Source: JACCTH01 sp035281645
GTDB lineage: Bacteria > Actinomycetota > Acidimicrobiia > Spongiisociales > ZC4RG35
Reading direction: 5' to 3'
Assembly: GCA_035281645.1 (NCBI GenBank)
Contig: DATEDN010000092.1
Span: 58,342-122,341, forward strand
DNA length: 64,000 nucleotides
Part shown: positions 25,963-34,639 of the stretch, piece after piece
How positions within the stretch are numbered: position 1 is the stretch's first letter
Layout of the letters: each line of letters begins with the position of its first letter
Made by a program: the position numbers and the translations under genes
Notes under the pieces: generated by a model
Databases searched by the model: none
Told to the model about the DNA's origin: nothing
The model's input: the letters and a program-made list of their open reading frames with translations, nothing else

Positions 25963-27161
25963 GCTCAAGATTCCTGCTCAAAGGTGGCTGCGTTCTCACC
26001 CTGGGGTTGAGAACTCCAAACTTCTTGGAGGCTGACGTCCTCATCGAAGGCGACCGCATCGCCGAGGTAGGACCCGGCCTCCGAGCTCGCGACTCCGAGC
26101 AGGTCGACGCCCGGGACACCATCGTCATGCCGGGGTTCGTCGATGCTCATCGCCATGCCTGGAAGGCGCTCTTTCGCAACTCCGAGGTCGTGAGCTCAGA
26201 AGTCGACCTCGAGGCCAACGATGTGTATGCCGCCACCCTCGTCGGGCTTCTCGGAGCCGCCGAGGCGGGGATTACGACGGTGGTCGACTGGGTAGACCAT
26301 CGCTTCCCTGAAGCTGCCCTTGAGGCCCACCACGATGCCGGATTGCGAACAGTGTTTGCCAGCGAGCGCAGCGACCTCGTTCTCCCCCCGGCGGGCGCGG
26401 CGACTCTCGCTCATGCCTCCGACGACTCCACTACCTGGGGACGAGCCCGGGAGTCGGGACTTCGCATTCATGCCCACGCCCGCTCGGCAGGGACCATCGC
26501 TCGATGGAAGGAGGATGGTCAACTCGGCCCCGATGTCACCCTGATCCATTGCTCGCATGCGACTGATGCCGACCTCGACGCCGCAGTCTCTTCCAAATCG
26601 TCGGTAGTCCTGACCCCCGCCAATGAGATGATCCGGGAATCAGTAACGCCTCCCATCCAGCGCATCATCGGTCGAGGCCTGCGGCCGGGATTGGGTGTGG
26701 ATAGTGCCGAGGTTGCCCCTGGGGATCTGTTTGCCCAGATGAGATCGGTCATATCCCTCCAGCACGCCACGGTCTTCGACTTGAAGCTGGCCGGCAAGGC
26801 CGGGCTGCCTCACCTGATGACGACCCGGGAGGTGATCCGGTACGGAACTCTTGACGGCGCCCGAGCCGTTGGTTTCGCGAGCGTCACCGGATCGCTCGAG
26901 GCGGGAAAGCAGGCCGACGTCATCGTCCTCCGAGCCGACCGACCCAACATCGCTCCCGTAAACGATCCGATCGGAGCGGTGGTGTGGGGAATGGACACCT
27001 CCAATGTCGACTGGGTCTTCGTCGGCGGTCGGCCGGTCATGAGAAGCGGCACCCTGACTGCGGATCAAGGAAGGGCGAGGGATCTAGCAACCAAGGCGCT
27101 GAATCGGCTGACCGAACATTCCAGCGCACTCACCACTGCGTTCTCGGGAGACGGCTCATGA
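25959..27161 (+). CDS. Amidohydrolase of the TRZ/ATZ/SsnA (chlorohydrolase/deaminase) family
   Basis: A 400-residue metal-dependent hydrolase or deaminase. Metal and catalytic residues in order: His64 and His66 (VDAHRHAW), His171/173 (IHAHAR), His197 (LIHCSH) and Asp248 (GVDSAEVAP). The C-terminal composite barrel has ADVIVLRADRPN and NVDWVFVGGRPVM, typical of guanine/8-oxoguanine deaminase and triazine hydrolase relatives. The substrate is likely to be an amine, amide or ring nitrogen compound. It is clearly related to the C-terminal half of the permease fusion at 31213, including the NPIAPVNDP-type segment (NIAPVNDPIGAVVWGMDTSNVD) shared almost word for word. It lacks a signal peptide. ATGA overlap with E1 beta and with the permease start. 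Confidence 0.9.
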   Translation: MSSRFLLKGGCVLTLGLRTPNFLEADVLIEGDRIAEVGPGLRARDSEQVDARDTIVMPGFVDAHRHAWKALFRNSEVVSSEVDLEANDVYAATLVGLLGAAEAGITTVVDWVDHRFPEAALEAHHDAGLRTVFASERSDLVLPPAGAATLAHASDDSTTWGRARESGLRIHAHARSAGTIARWKEDGQLGPDVTLIHCSHATDADLDAAVSSKSSVVLTPANEMIRESVTPPIQRIIGRGLRPGLGVDSAEVAPGDLFAQMRSVISLQHATVFDLKLAGKAGLPHLMTTREVIRYGTLDGARAVGFASVTGSLEAGKQADVIVLRADRPNIAPVNDPIGAVVWGMDTSNVDWVFVGGRPVMRSGTLTADQGRARDLATKALNRLTEHSSALTTAFSGDGS

Positions 27162-28189
27162 CCACAGCCACCGCCACCTCCCGGGCGGTGACTGCCTTCG
27201 TCGTCGCCTCCCGTTACATGCCGGTCTATCTGGCGATCGCTCTGCTGGGGCTAGTGGCCGCCATTTGGGTGCCAGCGCTGTTGGGAGGAGTGGCGTTGAG
27301 CGCCATCGCGCCGTATGGGGCATTGTTGGCAATCACCGCCCTCGGTCAGATGCTGGTGATCATCACCGGAGGGATCGACCTCAGCGTCCCCGGCACCCTG
27401 ACCTTGGCTGCGGCGATCATGGTCGGGATCGGGGGGCAATCCGATGAGAACATTCCCGTTGCCATCCTCGCCGCGATTGGCGCCGCCGCCCTGATCGGGC
27501 TCGTGAATGGAATCCTGATCGGCGGGCTCAAGCTCAACCCTCTGATCGTGACGCTGGCGGTGGGCCAGGTGGTCATCGGCGTGGTCAACCGCTACGGGCG
27601 CAGCTTTCCCGTGCAAGCCCAGGTGCCGGCGGGGTGGTCGCAGTGGACCTCGACCAGGATCTTCGGGGTGAGCCCCGTCTTCTGGCTCGGTTTGATCATC
27701 ACCATCCTGTTGATGGTTGGCTTTCGATACACCACGGTCGGCCGTCGCTTTCAGGTGGTTGGCGCCAACCCGGTGGCCTCCCATGTGGTCGGAGTGCGGG
27801 TCAACATCAACCAGATCTCGGCCTACGTCGTAGCGGCGATTCTCTATGCCACAGCCGGCGTGGCGCTGGCAGGGCTCCTTCGCAGTCCGGGGGTCGCCGC
27901 TGGGGCGACCTACCTCCTCGGACCGATCGCAGCCGTGGTGATCGGGGGTGCCTCGTTGACGGGCGGGCTCGCCAGCCCGCTGTCCACCTTTGCGGCGGCC
28001 TTCTTCCTCACCGGACTCAACCAGATGATGAGGACGATCGGGCTTCCTACTGCCCTTCAGTTCGTGGTGTTTGGCCTGGTCATCATCGGAGGGATGCTGG
28101 TTTCAGGAGATCGGATCATCAAAGGCGTGGAGCGGGTGCTTCGCGAGCGGCGACGGTCGGATCGCAGCGAAAGCAAGATTCTTGCGTAG
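27158..28189 (+). CDS. ABC importer permease (RbsC/branched-sugar-nucleoside type)
   Basis: A 343-residue permease of the carbohydrate-uptake-2 class. About eight to ten transmembrane helices are visible. ALGQMLVIITGGIDLSVPGTLTLAAAIMVG contains the family's hallmark GGIDLSVG-like segment, and GANPVASHVVGVRVNINQISAYVVAAILYATAGVALAGL and VVIGGASLTGG are further family signatures. The ATG at 27158 overlaps the amidohydrolase stop. Its likely partner is the permease half of the fusion encoded at 31213, giving a heterodimeric channel with the double ATPase and the binding protein. A long hairpin starts within its last four codons. Confidence 0.91.
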   Translation: MTTATATSRAVTAFVVASRYMPVYLAIALLGLVAAIWVPALLGGVALSAIAPYGALLAITALGQMLVIITGGIDLSVPGTLTLAAAIMVGIGGQSDENIPVAILAAIGAAALIGLVNGILIGGLKLNPLIVTLAVGQVVIGVVNRYGRSFPVQAQVPAGWSQWTSTRIFGVSPVFWLGLIITILLMVGFRYTTVGRRFQVVGANPVASHVVGVRVNINQISAYVVAAILYATAGVALAGLLRSPGVAAGATYLLGPIAAVVIGGASLTGGLASPLSTFAAAFFLTGLNQMMRTIGLPTALQFVVFGLVIIGGMLVSGDRIIKGVERVLRERRRSDRSESKILA

Positions 28190-28226
28190 AAATGACCGCA
28201 TTTTTGCGGTCATTTCTACGCAAGAA
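28179..28226 (+). terminator. Perfect 22-bp stem-loop between permease and binding-protein genes
   Basis: Left arm 28179-28200 and right arm 28205-28226 are exact reverse complements around a TTTT loop. The left arm starts inside the permease gene and covers its TAG stop (28187-28189); the right arm ends 18 bases before the GTG of the binding-protein gene. No U-run follows, so it is not a standard terminator. It may insulate or stabilise the binding-protein part of the transcript. Confidence 0.8.
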
Positions 28227-28244
28227 CGGATCAAGGAGGAGAGA

Positions 28245-29630
28245 GTGAATCGAAAGACCGTTATCGGCGCCCTGGCGGTGTTCGCCTTGGTGGTCGCCGC
28301 CTGCACATCGGGCGGGACCGCGACCACGGCCGCCCCGGGGACCACCGCCAGCCCCGAGACGACCGCGGCACCCGCCACCACGTCGGCGGAAACCACGGCG
28401 GCTCCGGCCACGACTGCCGCCGCGGGTGAAAATCCGCTGGCGGACTTCGACGAGGATCCCACTGCTGCTGACCCGGCTTTGGTGGAGAAGGCGCTCGGGC
28501 CGGTGGAACCGTCGGACGAAGCGAGCTGGAACATCGTTCTCGCTTCGATCGCTCGGGCCAACCAGGACCTCGATCAGGCGACCATTGACAAGGCGATGGA
28601 GTGTTGGGCCAATCAGGAGTGCGACACCGGCAGCGGTGGCGACCTGGTGATGGGCTATGCCGACGGAGGTGGCAACGAAGTCAACGTTTGGCGGTCGGTG
28701 AGCCATATGGAGGCGATTCTCCAAGCACTCACCTATCCCGAGATCGGAACCATCGTTTCCACCGCGGCCAACTTCGACCAGGACCCGGCCGTGCACGTCA
28801 ACCAGCTCCGGTTCCTCATCCAGCGGGAGGTCGATTTCATCGTCGGATATCCCGACGTTGGGGCCCTCTTGGCGGAAGCCGTTAAGGAGGCGACCGCCGC
28901 CGGCATTCTCTACGTACCCTTCTCGGCTGGGTTCGTCGGCCTACCTGACCAGGAAGGTGCGGCAATACCTGGCGAGGATTACCTGACCGTCGTAGGTGAA
29001 GACCTTTGTGCTTTGGGCGAGAGCTTCGCCGAAGTGCTCAACACCGGCGTCGGATCGGGAAATGTGGCGTTGCTCGGAGGCACGCCCGGTAATGCCCTGT
29101 CCTTGGGCTGGCAACGATGCGCGGTATCGGCGCTTTCCTCGGATCTGTCGCTGGTAAACCCGCCGGCCAACGAGGACAGCACGACGGGCGATACCTCCTG
29201 GTTCCCGCCCATCATCCCCGATGTGTTCCGTGGGCTGCTCACGACTAATCCCGATATCAACGGCTACGCCTACGAGTACGCCGATGGGATTTGGTACGGG
29301 CTCCCGGTCTACGAGGAGCTGGGGATCCCGGTGACCAACCTCACCCTGGCCCTCCGCACCGACGAGCAGAACTTGTTCTGTGACTGGGCCGAACGCAATG
29401 ACCCCACCTACAACATCTTCTACTCGGCCGGGGGCAACTTCCAGTCGCGGACCGGGGTGACGGCGGCGATGATGGCGCTGAAGGGCGCCGAGATCCCCGC
29501 AGAGGTGGTGGTGCCCCATGTCATGCGCCAAGTCACCGCGGGCGACTGCAACCCTGACCGACCCAACGAGGCCGTGTCCGGCACGTCTTTGGTGCCCGAC
29601 AACGTGCTGTCGCTGATGTTTGGCGGATGA
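28245..29630 (+). CDS. ABC importer substrate-binding lipoprotein (type 1 periplasmic binding protein)
   Basis: A 461-residue lipoprotein for the 27158-33666 importer. The signal peptide NRKTVIGALAVFALVVAACTSG ends in a clear lipobox; a Thr/Ala-rich linker of about 40 residues follows. The mature part shows the periplasmic-binding-protein type 1 pattern: IASIARANQDLDQATIDK, VGYPDVGALLAEAVKEATAAGILYVPFSAG, NVALLGGTPGNALSLGWQ and NGYAYEYADGIWYGLPVYEELG. Cys pairs such as WANQEC and DLCALG may form disulphides. The class binds sugars, nucleosides, autoinducers and amines, and the ligand here is unknown. GTG at 28245 with AAGGAGGA before it. Confidence 0.9.
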   Translation: MNRKTVIGALAVFALVVAACTSGGTATTAAPGTTASPETTAAPATTSAETTAAPATTAAAGENPLADFDEDPTAADPALVEKALGPVEPSDEASWNIVLASIARANQDLDQATIDKAMECWANQECDTGSGGDLVMGYADGGGNEVNVWRSVSHMEAILQALTYPEIGTIVSTAANFDQDPAVHVNQLRFLIQREVDFIVGYPDVGALLAEAVKEATAAGILYVPFSAGFVGLPDQEGAAIPGEDYLTVVGEDLCALGESFAEVLNTGVGSGNVALLGGTPGNALSLGWQRCAVSALSSDLSLVNPPANEDSTTGDTSWFPPIIPDVFRGLLTTNPDINGYAYEYADGIWYGLPVYEELGIPVTNLTLALRTDEQNLFCDWAERNDPTYNIFYSAGGNFQSRTGVTAAMMALKGAEIPAEVVVPHVMRQVTAGDCNPDRPNEAVSGTSLVPDNVLSLMFGG

Positions 29631-31216
29631 ACACACGCGATCCCGAAGGAGAGTCGACGACCGGAACCGTTCTGGCCCTGACCAGAATCTCCCGGCAATT
29701 TGGAGCGGTACGAGCGCTGACCGATGTCAGCTTCGAGTGCCGCGCCGGCGAAGTGCACGCCCTGGTGGGCGAAAACGGGTCCGGAAAGTCGACTCTCCTC
29801 GGGATTGCCAGCGGGTTTGTCAAGCCTGACCGGGGCAGCGTTCACATCGGAGGCGTCCGGTTGCGTCGCGATTCCCCGGCCCTGGCGAGAAAGCTCGGCC
29901 TGGCGATGGCCTACCAGGACACGTCACTGGTTCAGATGGAGCCGGTGAAGAACAACCTCTTCCTGGCGGCGCGGCCCGAGAAGAGACCCCCCTTCTGGCG
30001 ACGGAAGAAGTGGGCCCGCCAGCTTTTGACCGAGTTCGATCTCGATCTCGAGCTGTTCCCGGATTCTCCGGCGGGCTTTCTCACCCTCGCCGAACGTCAG
30101 ATGTTCGAGGTTGCCAAAGCGTTGGCAACCGATCCCAAGGTCTTGCTGCTCGACGAGCCCACCACGGCTCTGGGACCGGACGAGGTAGAGGCACTTCATC
30201 GCACGGTGGCAAAGTGCCGGGATCGCGGGGTTGGCGTCGTCTATGTGAGCCATCGGCTGCCCGAGGTCCTGGAGATCGCCGATCGCATCACCGTGCTCCG
30301 AGACGGTCGCAATCGGGGCACGTTCGAAGCTCGGGCCACCAGCGAGTCGGACCTGGTAGAGCTGATCGTGGGGCGGCCTTTCGAGGCCGCCTTCCCCCCG
30401 CCGGCTTCGCAATCTGGCGAGCGCAAGGTGGTACTACGGGTCGAGGGGCTCCAGGGCCAGTCTTTTGGGCCTCTCAGCTTCACCCTGGAAAGTGGTGAGA
30501 TCGTGGGGATCGCCGGTGCCGAGGGGAACGGACAACCCCAGCTGTTCGACTGCCTGGCGGGGAGGGTTCCACCCCGGGCAGGAAAGGTGGTGTGCGATGG
30601 AAAGGAACTGAATCTGATCTCGACCCACGAAGCGGTGGGAGCGGGATTGATGCTTCTCCCCGGCGACCGCAAGAGGGAGGCCTTGGCGCCGGTCTTGGGG
30701 GTGAGGGTCAACACCACGGTCCAGGCATTGCGTCAGTTCGCCACGGTGGGTTTCTTGCGGAGGAATGTGGAGAAGCGTCGCGTCGCCCGGCTGGTCGACC
30801 AACTCGAGATCCGAACGCCATCTCTGGAGCAACCGGTGGAGTTTTTGTCGGGTGGCAACCAGCAGAAGGTATCCGTCGCCCGCTCCTTTTTGAGGAAACC
30901 GTCCGTCATCCTGGCCTACGAGCCGACACAGGGCGTCGATGTGGGGTCGAGGTTCGACATCTACCGGGCCCTCCGCCAGCGGAGTGACGAAGGCGCGGCG
31001 CTCCTGGTCAAGTCGAGCGACCCGATCGAGCTATCGGGCCTGTGCGATCGAGTGCTGGTCATGTCTCGGGGAACCATCGTCGAAGAAATCCCCGGCGAAG
31101 AACTCGACGAACGCCGGATCACTGAAGCCATCGTGCGCGGCCCCGGGCTCTCCAAAGCCGGCCGCTCGCCGCTCGGGGTTGCCATGCCGTCGGCCGTCAA
31201 AACCCGCTCGGCATGA
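29627..31216 (+). CDS. ABC importer ATPase with two domains (RbsA-like)
   Basis: A 529-residue double ATPase of the RbsA/nucleoside-importer class. Domain 1: Walker A GENGSGKST (about 50), signature-region LTLAERQMFEVAKAL, Walker B VLLLDEPTTALGPDE and VSHRLPEVLEIADRITVLRDG. Domain 2 has the degenerate P-loop GAEGNGQPQLFDCLAG (about 300) and the signature LSGGNQQKVSVARSFL with YEPTQGVDVGSR in place of a canonical Walker B DEP. Such asymmetry is normal for this class; the GNGQ form of the second loop is more like nucleoside than ribose importers. ATGA overlaps at both ends tie it to the binding protein and the fusion gene. Confidence 0.92.
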   Translation: MNTRDPEGESTTGTVLALTRISRQFGAVRALTDVSFECRAGEVHALVGENGSGKSTLLGIASGFVKPDRGSVHIGGVRLRRDSPALARKLGLAMAYQDTSLVQMEPVKNNLFLAARPEKRPPFWRRKKWARQLLTEFDLDLELFPDSPAGFLTLAERQMFEVAKALATDPKVLLLDEPTTALGPDEVEALHRTVAKCRDRGVGVVYVSHRLPEVLEIADRITVLRDGRNRGTFEARATSESDLVELIVGRPFEAAFPPPASQSGERKVVLRVEGLQGQSFGPLSFTLESGEIVGIAGAEGNGQPQLFDCLAGRVPPRAGKVVCDGKELNLISTHEAVGAGLMLLPGDRKREALAPVLGVRVNTTVQALRQFATVGFLRRNVEKRRVARLVDQLEIRTPSLEQPVEFLSGGNQQKVSVARSFLRKPSVILAYEPTQGVDVGSRFDIYRALRQRSDEGAALLVKSSDPIELSGLCDRVLVMSRGTIVEEIPGEELDERRITEAIVRGPGLSKAGRSPLGVAMPSAVKTRSA

Positions 31217-33666
31217 CAACCAGAACCGATGCGACGAGGCAGGTGGTCCGCAAGGTCATTCGGGACGCCCGGGACAAGAACAAATGGCGCAAGATCGTCC
31301 GCTTCCGGCTGTGGATGCCGATCGCCCTCCAGATTCTCCTCGTGGGGGGTCTCCTCTGGTTCACCAACACCAGATTCCCCGGCTTCGTCAACACCACCAA
31401 CATCAACCAGATCCTCATTCTGGCGCTGCCCCTGATCGTCGCCACCATGGCCCAAACGCACGCGTTGCTGGTTGGCTATCTCGATCTCTCGGTAGGGGCG
31501 ATGATCAGCCTCGGCGTCGTTATCGGCTCCTACCTCATCGCCACCGACGCCACGACTTCGGCGATCTTGCAGGGAGTGGGAGTCGTGCTCCTCTGCGGCC
31601 TGGTTCTGGGACTGGTGAATGCCGGCCTGGTGCGGGGTGTGAAGATTCCGTCGATCATCGCCACGCTGGCGACGATGAGCATTCTCGATGGCGTGTCCCT
31701 GACGTTGCGGCCCACTGCCCAAGGCGCCATCAACGGGGAGTTCGTGTCGCTTCTGCGGACGAGCTTGGGGCCGATCCCGATTGCCTTCGTCCTGCTCGCC
31801 ATTGGCGCTGCGCTCATGGACGTTTGGCTCCACGCCTCCGGCTCCGGCTTGGCAGTCAGGGCGGTTGGCTTTGACGACCGCTCGGCGAAACGAGGTGGGG
31901 TGCCTACGACCTGGATTCGAGTTCGAGCCCTCCTCTTCGCCGGCCTTCTGGCTGCGGTGGCTTCGTTCCTGGTGATGGCCCGAACCCCGGTCGGCAATGC
32001 TTCGGTGGGATCCACTTTCGCCCTCAACAGCATCACCGCAGCCGTGCTCGGTGGGGCGTCCCTGGCTGGGGGTCGAGCCACCTTTGTTGGGGGAACGGTG
32101 GCCGCGTTGCTTCTCGCTTTGATCCTGACAGTCCTGCCCTATCTCGGGCTGTCCCCCACCGACGGGTCGATGATCATCGGTGCTCTGGTGCTGCTCGGGA
32201 TCGTCCTCTTCCAGGCGGGCGACATGAAGGAGCTGGTGAAGCGGAACTTCCGACGGGCCCGTCGGCTCGTGATCGGGAGCCGACCCCCCAAGGCGGCGGT
32301 GGTCCCCGACTTCTACAGCGGTGGCAGCGACTTCCGATCGGTGCCGACGACGAGAAAGGTGATCAAGGGCGGGACGATTCTCACCCTCGACCCGAATCTG
32401 GGGGATTTCTCGAAGGGCGACGTTGTCATCGAGGGCGAGGAGATCGTGGCCGTGGGGCCGGGCCAAGCCAACGGCGAGGTCGACGTCATCGATGCCACCG
32501 GCATGATCGTGATGCCCGGGTTTGTAGACACCCACCGCCACATCTGGGAGGGGTTGCTCCGCAACATCGGGACCGACGTGCCTTTGGAGGGTCGGACGAG
32601 CTACATCTCCTTCGTCCTCCACAAGCTTGCCCCCGCCTTTAGCCCGGAAGACGCCTACGTCGGAAATCTGATCTCGGCCCTGGGGGCGATCGACGCCGGG
32701 ATCACCACCCTGCTCGATTGGTCTCACATTCAGGCGTCACCGGAGCACACCGATGCGGTTATCAAGGCACTGGAGGACTCGGGGCTGCGAGCCGTCTTTG
32801 CCTACGGCTTTCCCTGGTGGGGGAAGTGGGAGGAGCGCCAGCCCAGCTGGTTCGTGCGCGCCGCCACGGAACATTTCTCTACCACTGACCAAAGACTGAC
32901 CCTGGCCCTGGCGGCCCCGGGTCCCGAGTTCACCGATTTCGAGGTGTCCCGCGACCACTGGAAGCTGGCCCGGGAGACCGGCGCCCGGATTAGCACCCAT
33001 GTTGGAGTGGGGAGCTACGGCCAGGATGCGAAGGTTCAACGCTTCGGCGAGGCCGGACTGCTCGGTCCGGACACCACCTATATCCACTGCACGACCCTCA
33101 ACGACACCGAGATCTCGATGATCGTTGATACCGGAGGCACAGTGTCCCTTGCCTCACCAGTGGAGATGATGATGGGTCACGGAATGCCGCCGATCCAGAA
33201 GTTCCTCGACCGGGGACTGCGACCGAGCCTGAGCGTCGATGTTGAGACCAATGTCCCCGCCGACATGTTCAATCAAATGCGCTCGGTGCTTCCCCTGCAA
33301 CGGGCGCAAGCCGCTCAGACCGGTAGAGAACCTGTTTCGGCCCGAGAGGTCCTTGCTTATGCCACCATCGAGGGGGCGCGCGCCAACGGCCTCGACGGAA
33401 AGATCGGGACATTGACGCCGGGCAAGAAAGCGGACGTGATTCTCCTCCGCACCGACCGCATGAACGTCACCCCCCTCAACGATCCCTCGACCGCGGTCGT
33501 CACCGGAATGGACACCGGCAATGTCGACACGGTGATCATCGGGGGGCGGATGATGAAGCAGGGGGGAAAGCTGCTGCACGTCGACTGGCCAGCGGTACGT
33601 GCCAGCGCGCTGGTCGCCCGCGACCGGGTCATCGAAAAGTCGGGCTTCAAGCTCCCCAAGATCTGA
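31213..33666 (+). CDS. ABC permease fused to TRZ/ATZ-type amidohydrolase
   Basis: An 817-residue fusion. Residues about 33-335 form an RbsC-like permease: HALLVGYLDLSVGAMISLG, VKIPSIIATLATMSILDG and SITAAVLGGASLAGGRATF match the carbohydrate-uptake-2 permeases. A basic, presumably cytosolic linker (about 338-375) leads to a complete amidohydrolase: His441 and His443 (VDTHRHIW), His596 (ISTHVG), His625 (YIHCTT) and Asp676 (SVDVET) are the expected metal/catalytic positions, and NVTPLNDPSTAVVTGMDTGNVD and ADVILLRTDRMN follow. There is no stop or start signal between the halves. It partners the permease at 27158. The arrangement implies that the substrate is hydrolysed or deaminated as it enters. 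ATG at 31213. Confidence 0.92.
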   Translation: MTTRTDATRQVVRKVIRDARDKNKWRKIVRFRLWMPIALQILLVGGLLWFTNTRFPGFVNTTNINQILILALPLIVATMAQTHALLVGYLDLSVGAMISLGVVIGSYLIATDATTSAILQGVGVVLLCGLVLGLVNAGLVRGVKIPSIIATLATMSILDGVSLTLRPTAQGAINGEFVSLLRTSLGPIPIAFVLLAIGAALMDVWLHASGSGLAVRAVGFDDRSAKRGGVPTTWIRVRALLFAGLLAAVASFLVMARTPVGNASVGSTFALNSITAAVLGGASLAGGRATFVGGTVAALLLALILTVLPYLGLSPTDGSMIIGALVLLGIVLFQAGDMKELVKRNFRRARRLVIGSRPPKAAVVPDFYSGGSDFRSVPTTRKVIKGGTILTLDPNLGDFSKGDVVIEGEEIVAVGPGQANGEVDVIDATGMIVMPGFVDTHRHIWEGLLRNIGTDVPLEGRTSYISFVLHKLAPAFSPEDAYVGNLISALGAIDAGITTLLDWSHIQASPEHTDAVIKALEDSGLRAVFAYGFPWWGKWEERQPSWFVRAATEHFSTTDQRLTLALAAPGPEFTDFEVSRDHWKLARETGARISTHVGVGSYGQDAKVQRFGEAGLLGPDTTYIHCTTLNDTEISMIVDTGGTVSLASPVEMMMGHGMPPIQKFLDRGLRPSLSVDVETNVPADMFNQMRSVLPLQRAQAAQTGREPVSAREVLAYATIEGARANGLDGKIGTLTPGKKADVILLRTDRMNVTPLNDPSTAVVTGMDTGNVDTVIIGGRMMKQGGKLLHVDWPAVRASALVARDRVIEKSGFKLPKI

Positions 33667-33670
33667 GCCC

Positions 33671-34639
33671 TTGGCGCGCCGGAGAAGCCCTCGAGTACTA
33701 GTAGTGGGAGCGGGAGTCTCCGGGCTGACATGTGCGGTATCGATCCAGGAAGAGGGCTACCCAACCCGGATCGTCACTGCAGCTCTGCCTACCGAGACCA
33801 CATCGATGATGGCCGCCGCCGTCTGGACCGTTCCGGGCACGGCGCCTGGATCTCGGTCGTTCGAGTGGGCCCTCGCCAGCCGGGCCCGGTTCTCCCAGCT
33901 GGCCCAGGAGCCCGCCTCCGGTGTGTCTCCCCTGGTGCAACGGGAACTCGAAACCGAACCCTTCCAGCCCTACGGTTGGGAGGACCGATTTCCCTGGATC
34001 CGGACGCTCGATCCCGACGAGGCACCGCCCGGGTACTCAGGTGGCTGGCACATCGATGGCTTCCTCATCGACCCCACCGTCTACCTGCCCTGGCTTCAGG
34101 CTCGCTTCGAGAAGGGCGGGGGCACGATCGACGTCAGGCTGTTGGGCTCGCTCCAGCAAGCCGAGGCGGACGTGGTGGTGAATTGCACCGGCCTGGGAGC
34201 CAGGGAGTTGTGCGGAGACCTAGATCTGCTTCCGGTCCGAGGACAAGTCGTCGCGGTGCGGGCACCCGCCATTCGGGAAGGCGTCTCCTACGAAGGAGAC
34301 CCCGAGCGAATCCGGTATGTATACCCCCGCCGGAATGAGGTGATCCTTGGCGGTACACGGGAAGCGGGGCGGGACGACCTCACTCCGGATCCGCAGACAA
34401 CAGAACGGATCCTCAAGGACTGCCAGGCTCTGGTGCCGGAGTTGGAGGAAGCCGAAGTCATCGAATCGAGGGTGGGAATTCGGCCGGGACGATCGGAGGT
34501 TCGTCTCGAATCTGAGCGGCTCGCGGACGACCGTCCGGTCATTCATAACTATGGGCACGGCGGGCAGGGCTTCTTGCTGTCCTGGGGATGCGCGGACGAA
34601 GTCTTGAGTCTGGTTCAGACGGTGGTCGACCGCTGGTGA
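33671..34639 (+). CDS. D-amino-acid oxidase family flavoprotein
   Basis: A 322-residue FAD enzyme that oxidises D-amino acids (or glycine-like amines) to imino acids with H2O2. The FAD motif VLVVGAGVSGLTCA is at the N-terminus. VVNCTGLGARELCGD, LPVRGQVV, RYVYPRRNEVILGG, VGIRPGRSEVRLE and VIHNYGHGGQGFLLSWGCA align with eukaryotic-type DAAO in order; the Arg in GIRPGR fits the substrate-carboxylate Arg and the Tyr in YVYP the active-site Tyr. No ATG or GTG occurs near the start; TTG 33671, four bases after the fusion stop, is the best candidate. It closes the operon and overlaps the convergent TauE gene by 25 bases. It suggests that an amino acid is released by the pathway. Confidence 0.9.
   Translation: MARRRSPRVLVVGAGVSGLTCAVSIQEEGYPTRIVTAALPTETTSMMAAAVWTVPGTAPGSRSFEWALASRARFSQLAQEPASGVSPLVQRELETEPFQPYGWEDRFPWIRTLDPDEAPPGYSGGWHIDGFLIDPTVYLPWLQARFEKGGGTIDVRLLGSLQQAEADVVVNCTGLGARELCGDLDLLPVRGQVVAVRAPAIREGVSYEGDPERIRYVYPRRNEVILGGTREAGRDDLTPDPQTTERILKDCQALVPELEEAEVIESRVGIRPGRSEVRLESERLADDRPVIHNYGHGGQGFLLSWGCADEVLSLVQTVVDRW

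Noticed and set aside
30961..32727. 588-codon open frame on the minus strand
   Set aside because: It is the antisense of the ATPase end and the permease-amidohydrolase fusion, is rich in Arg/Gly/His/Asp as expected for shadow frames in high-GC DNA, and has no recognisable domain.
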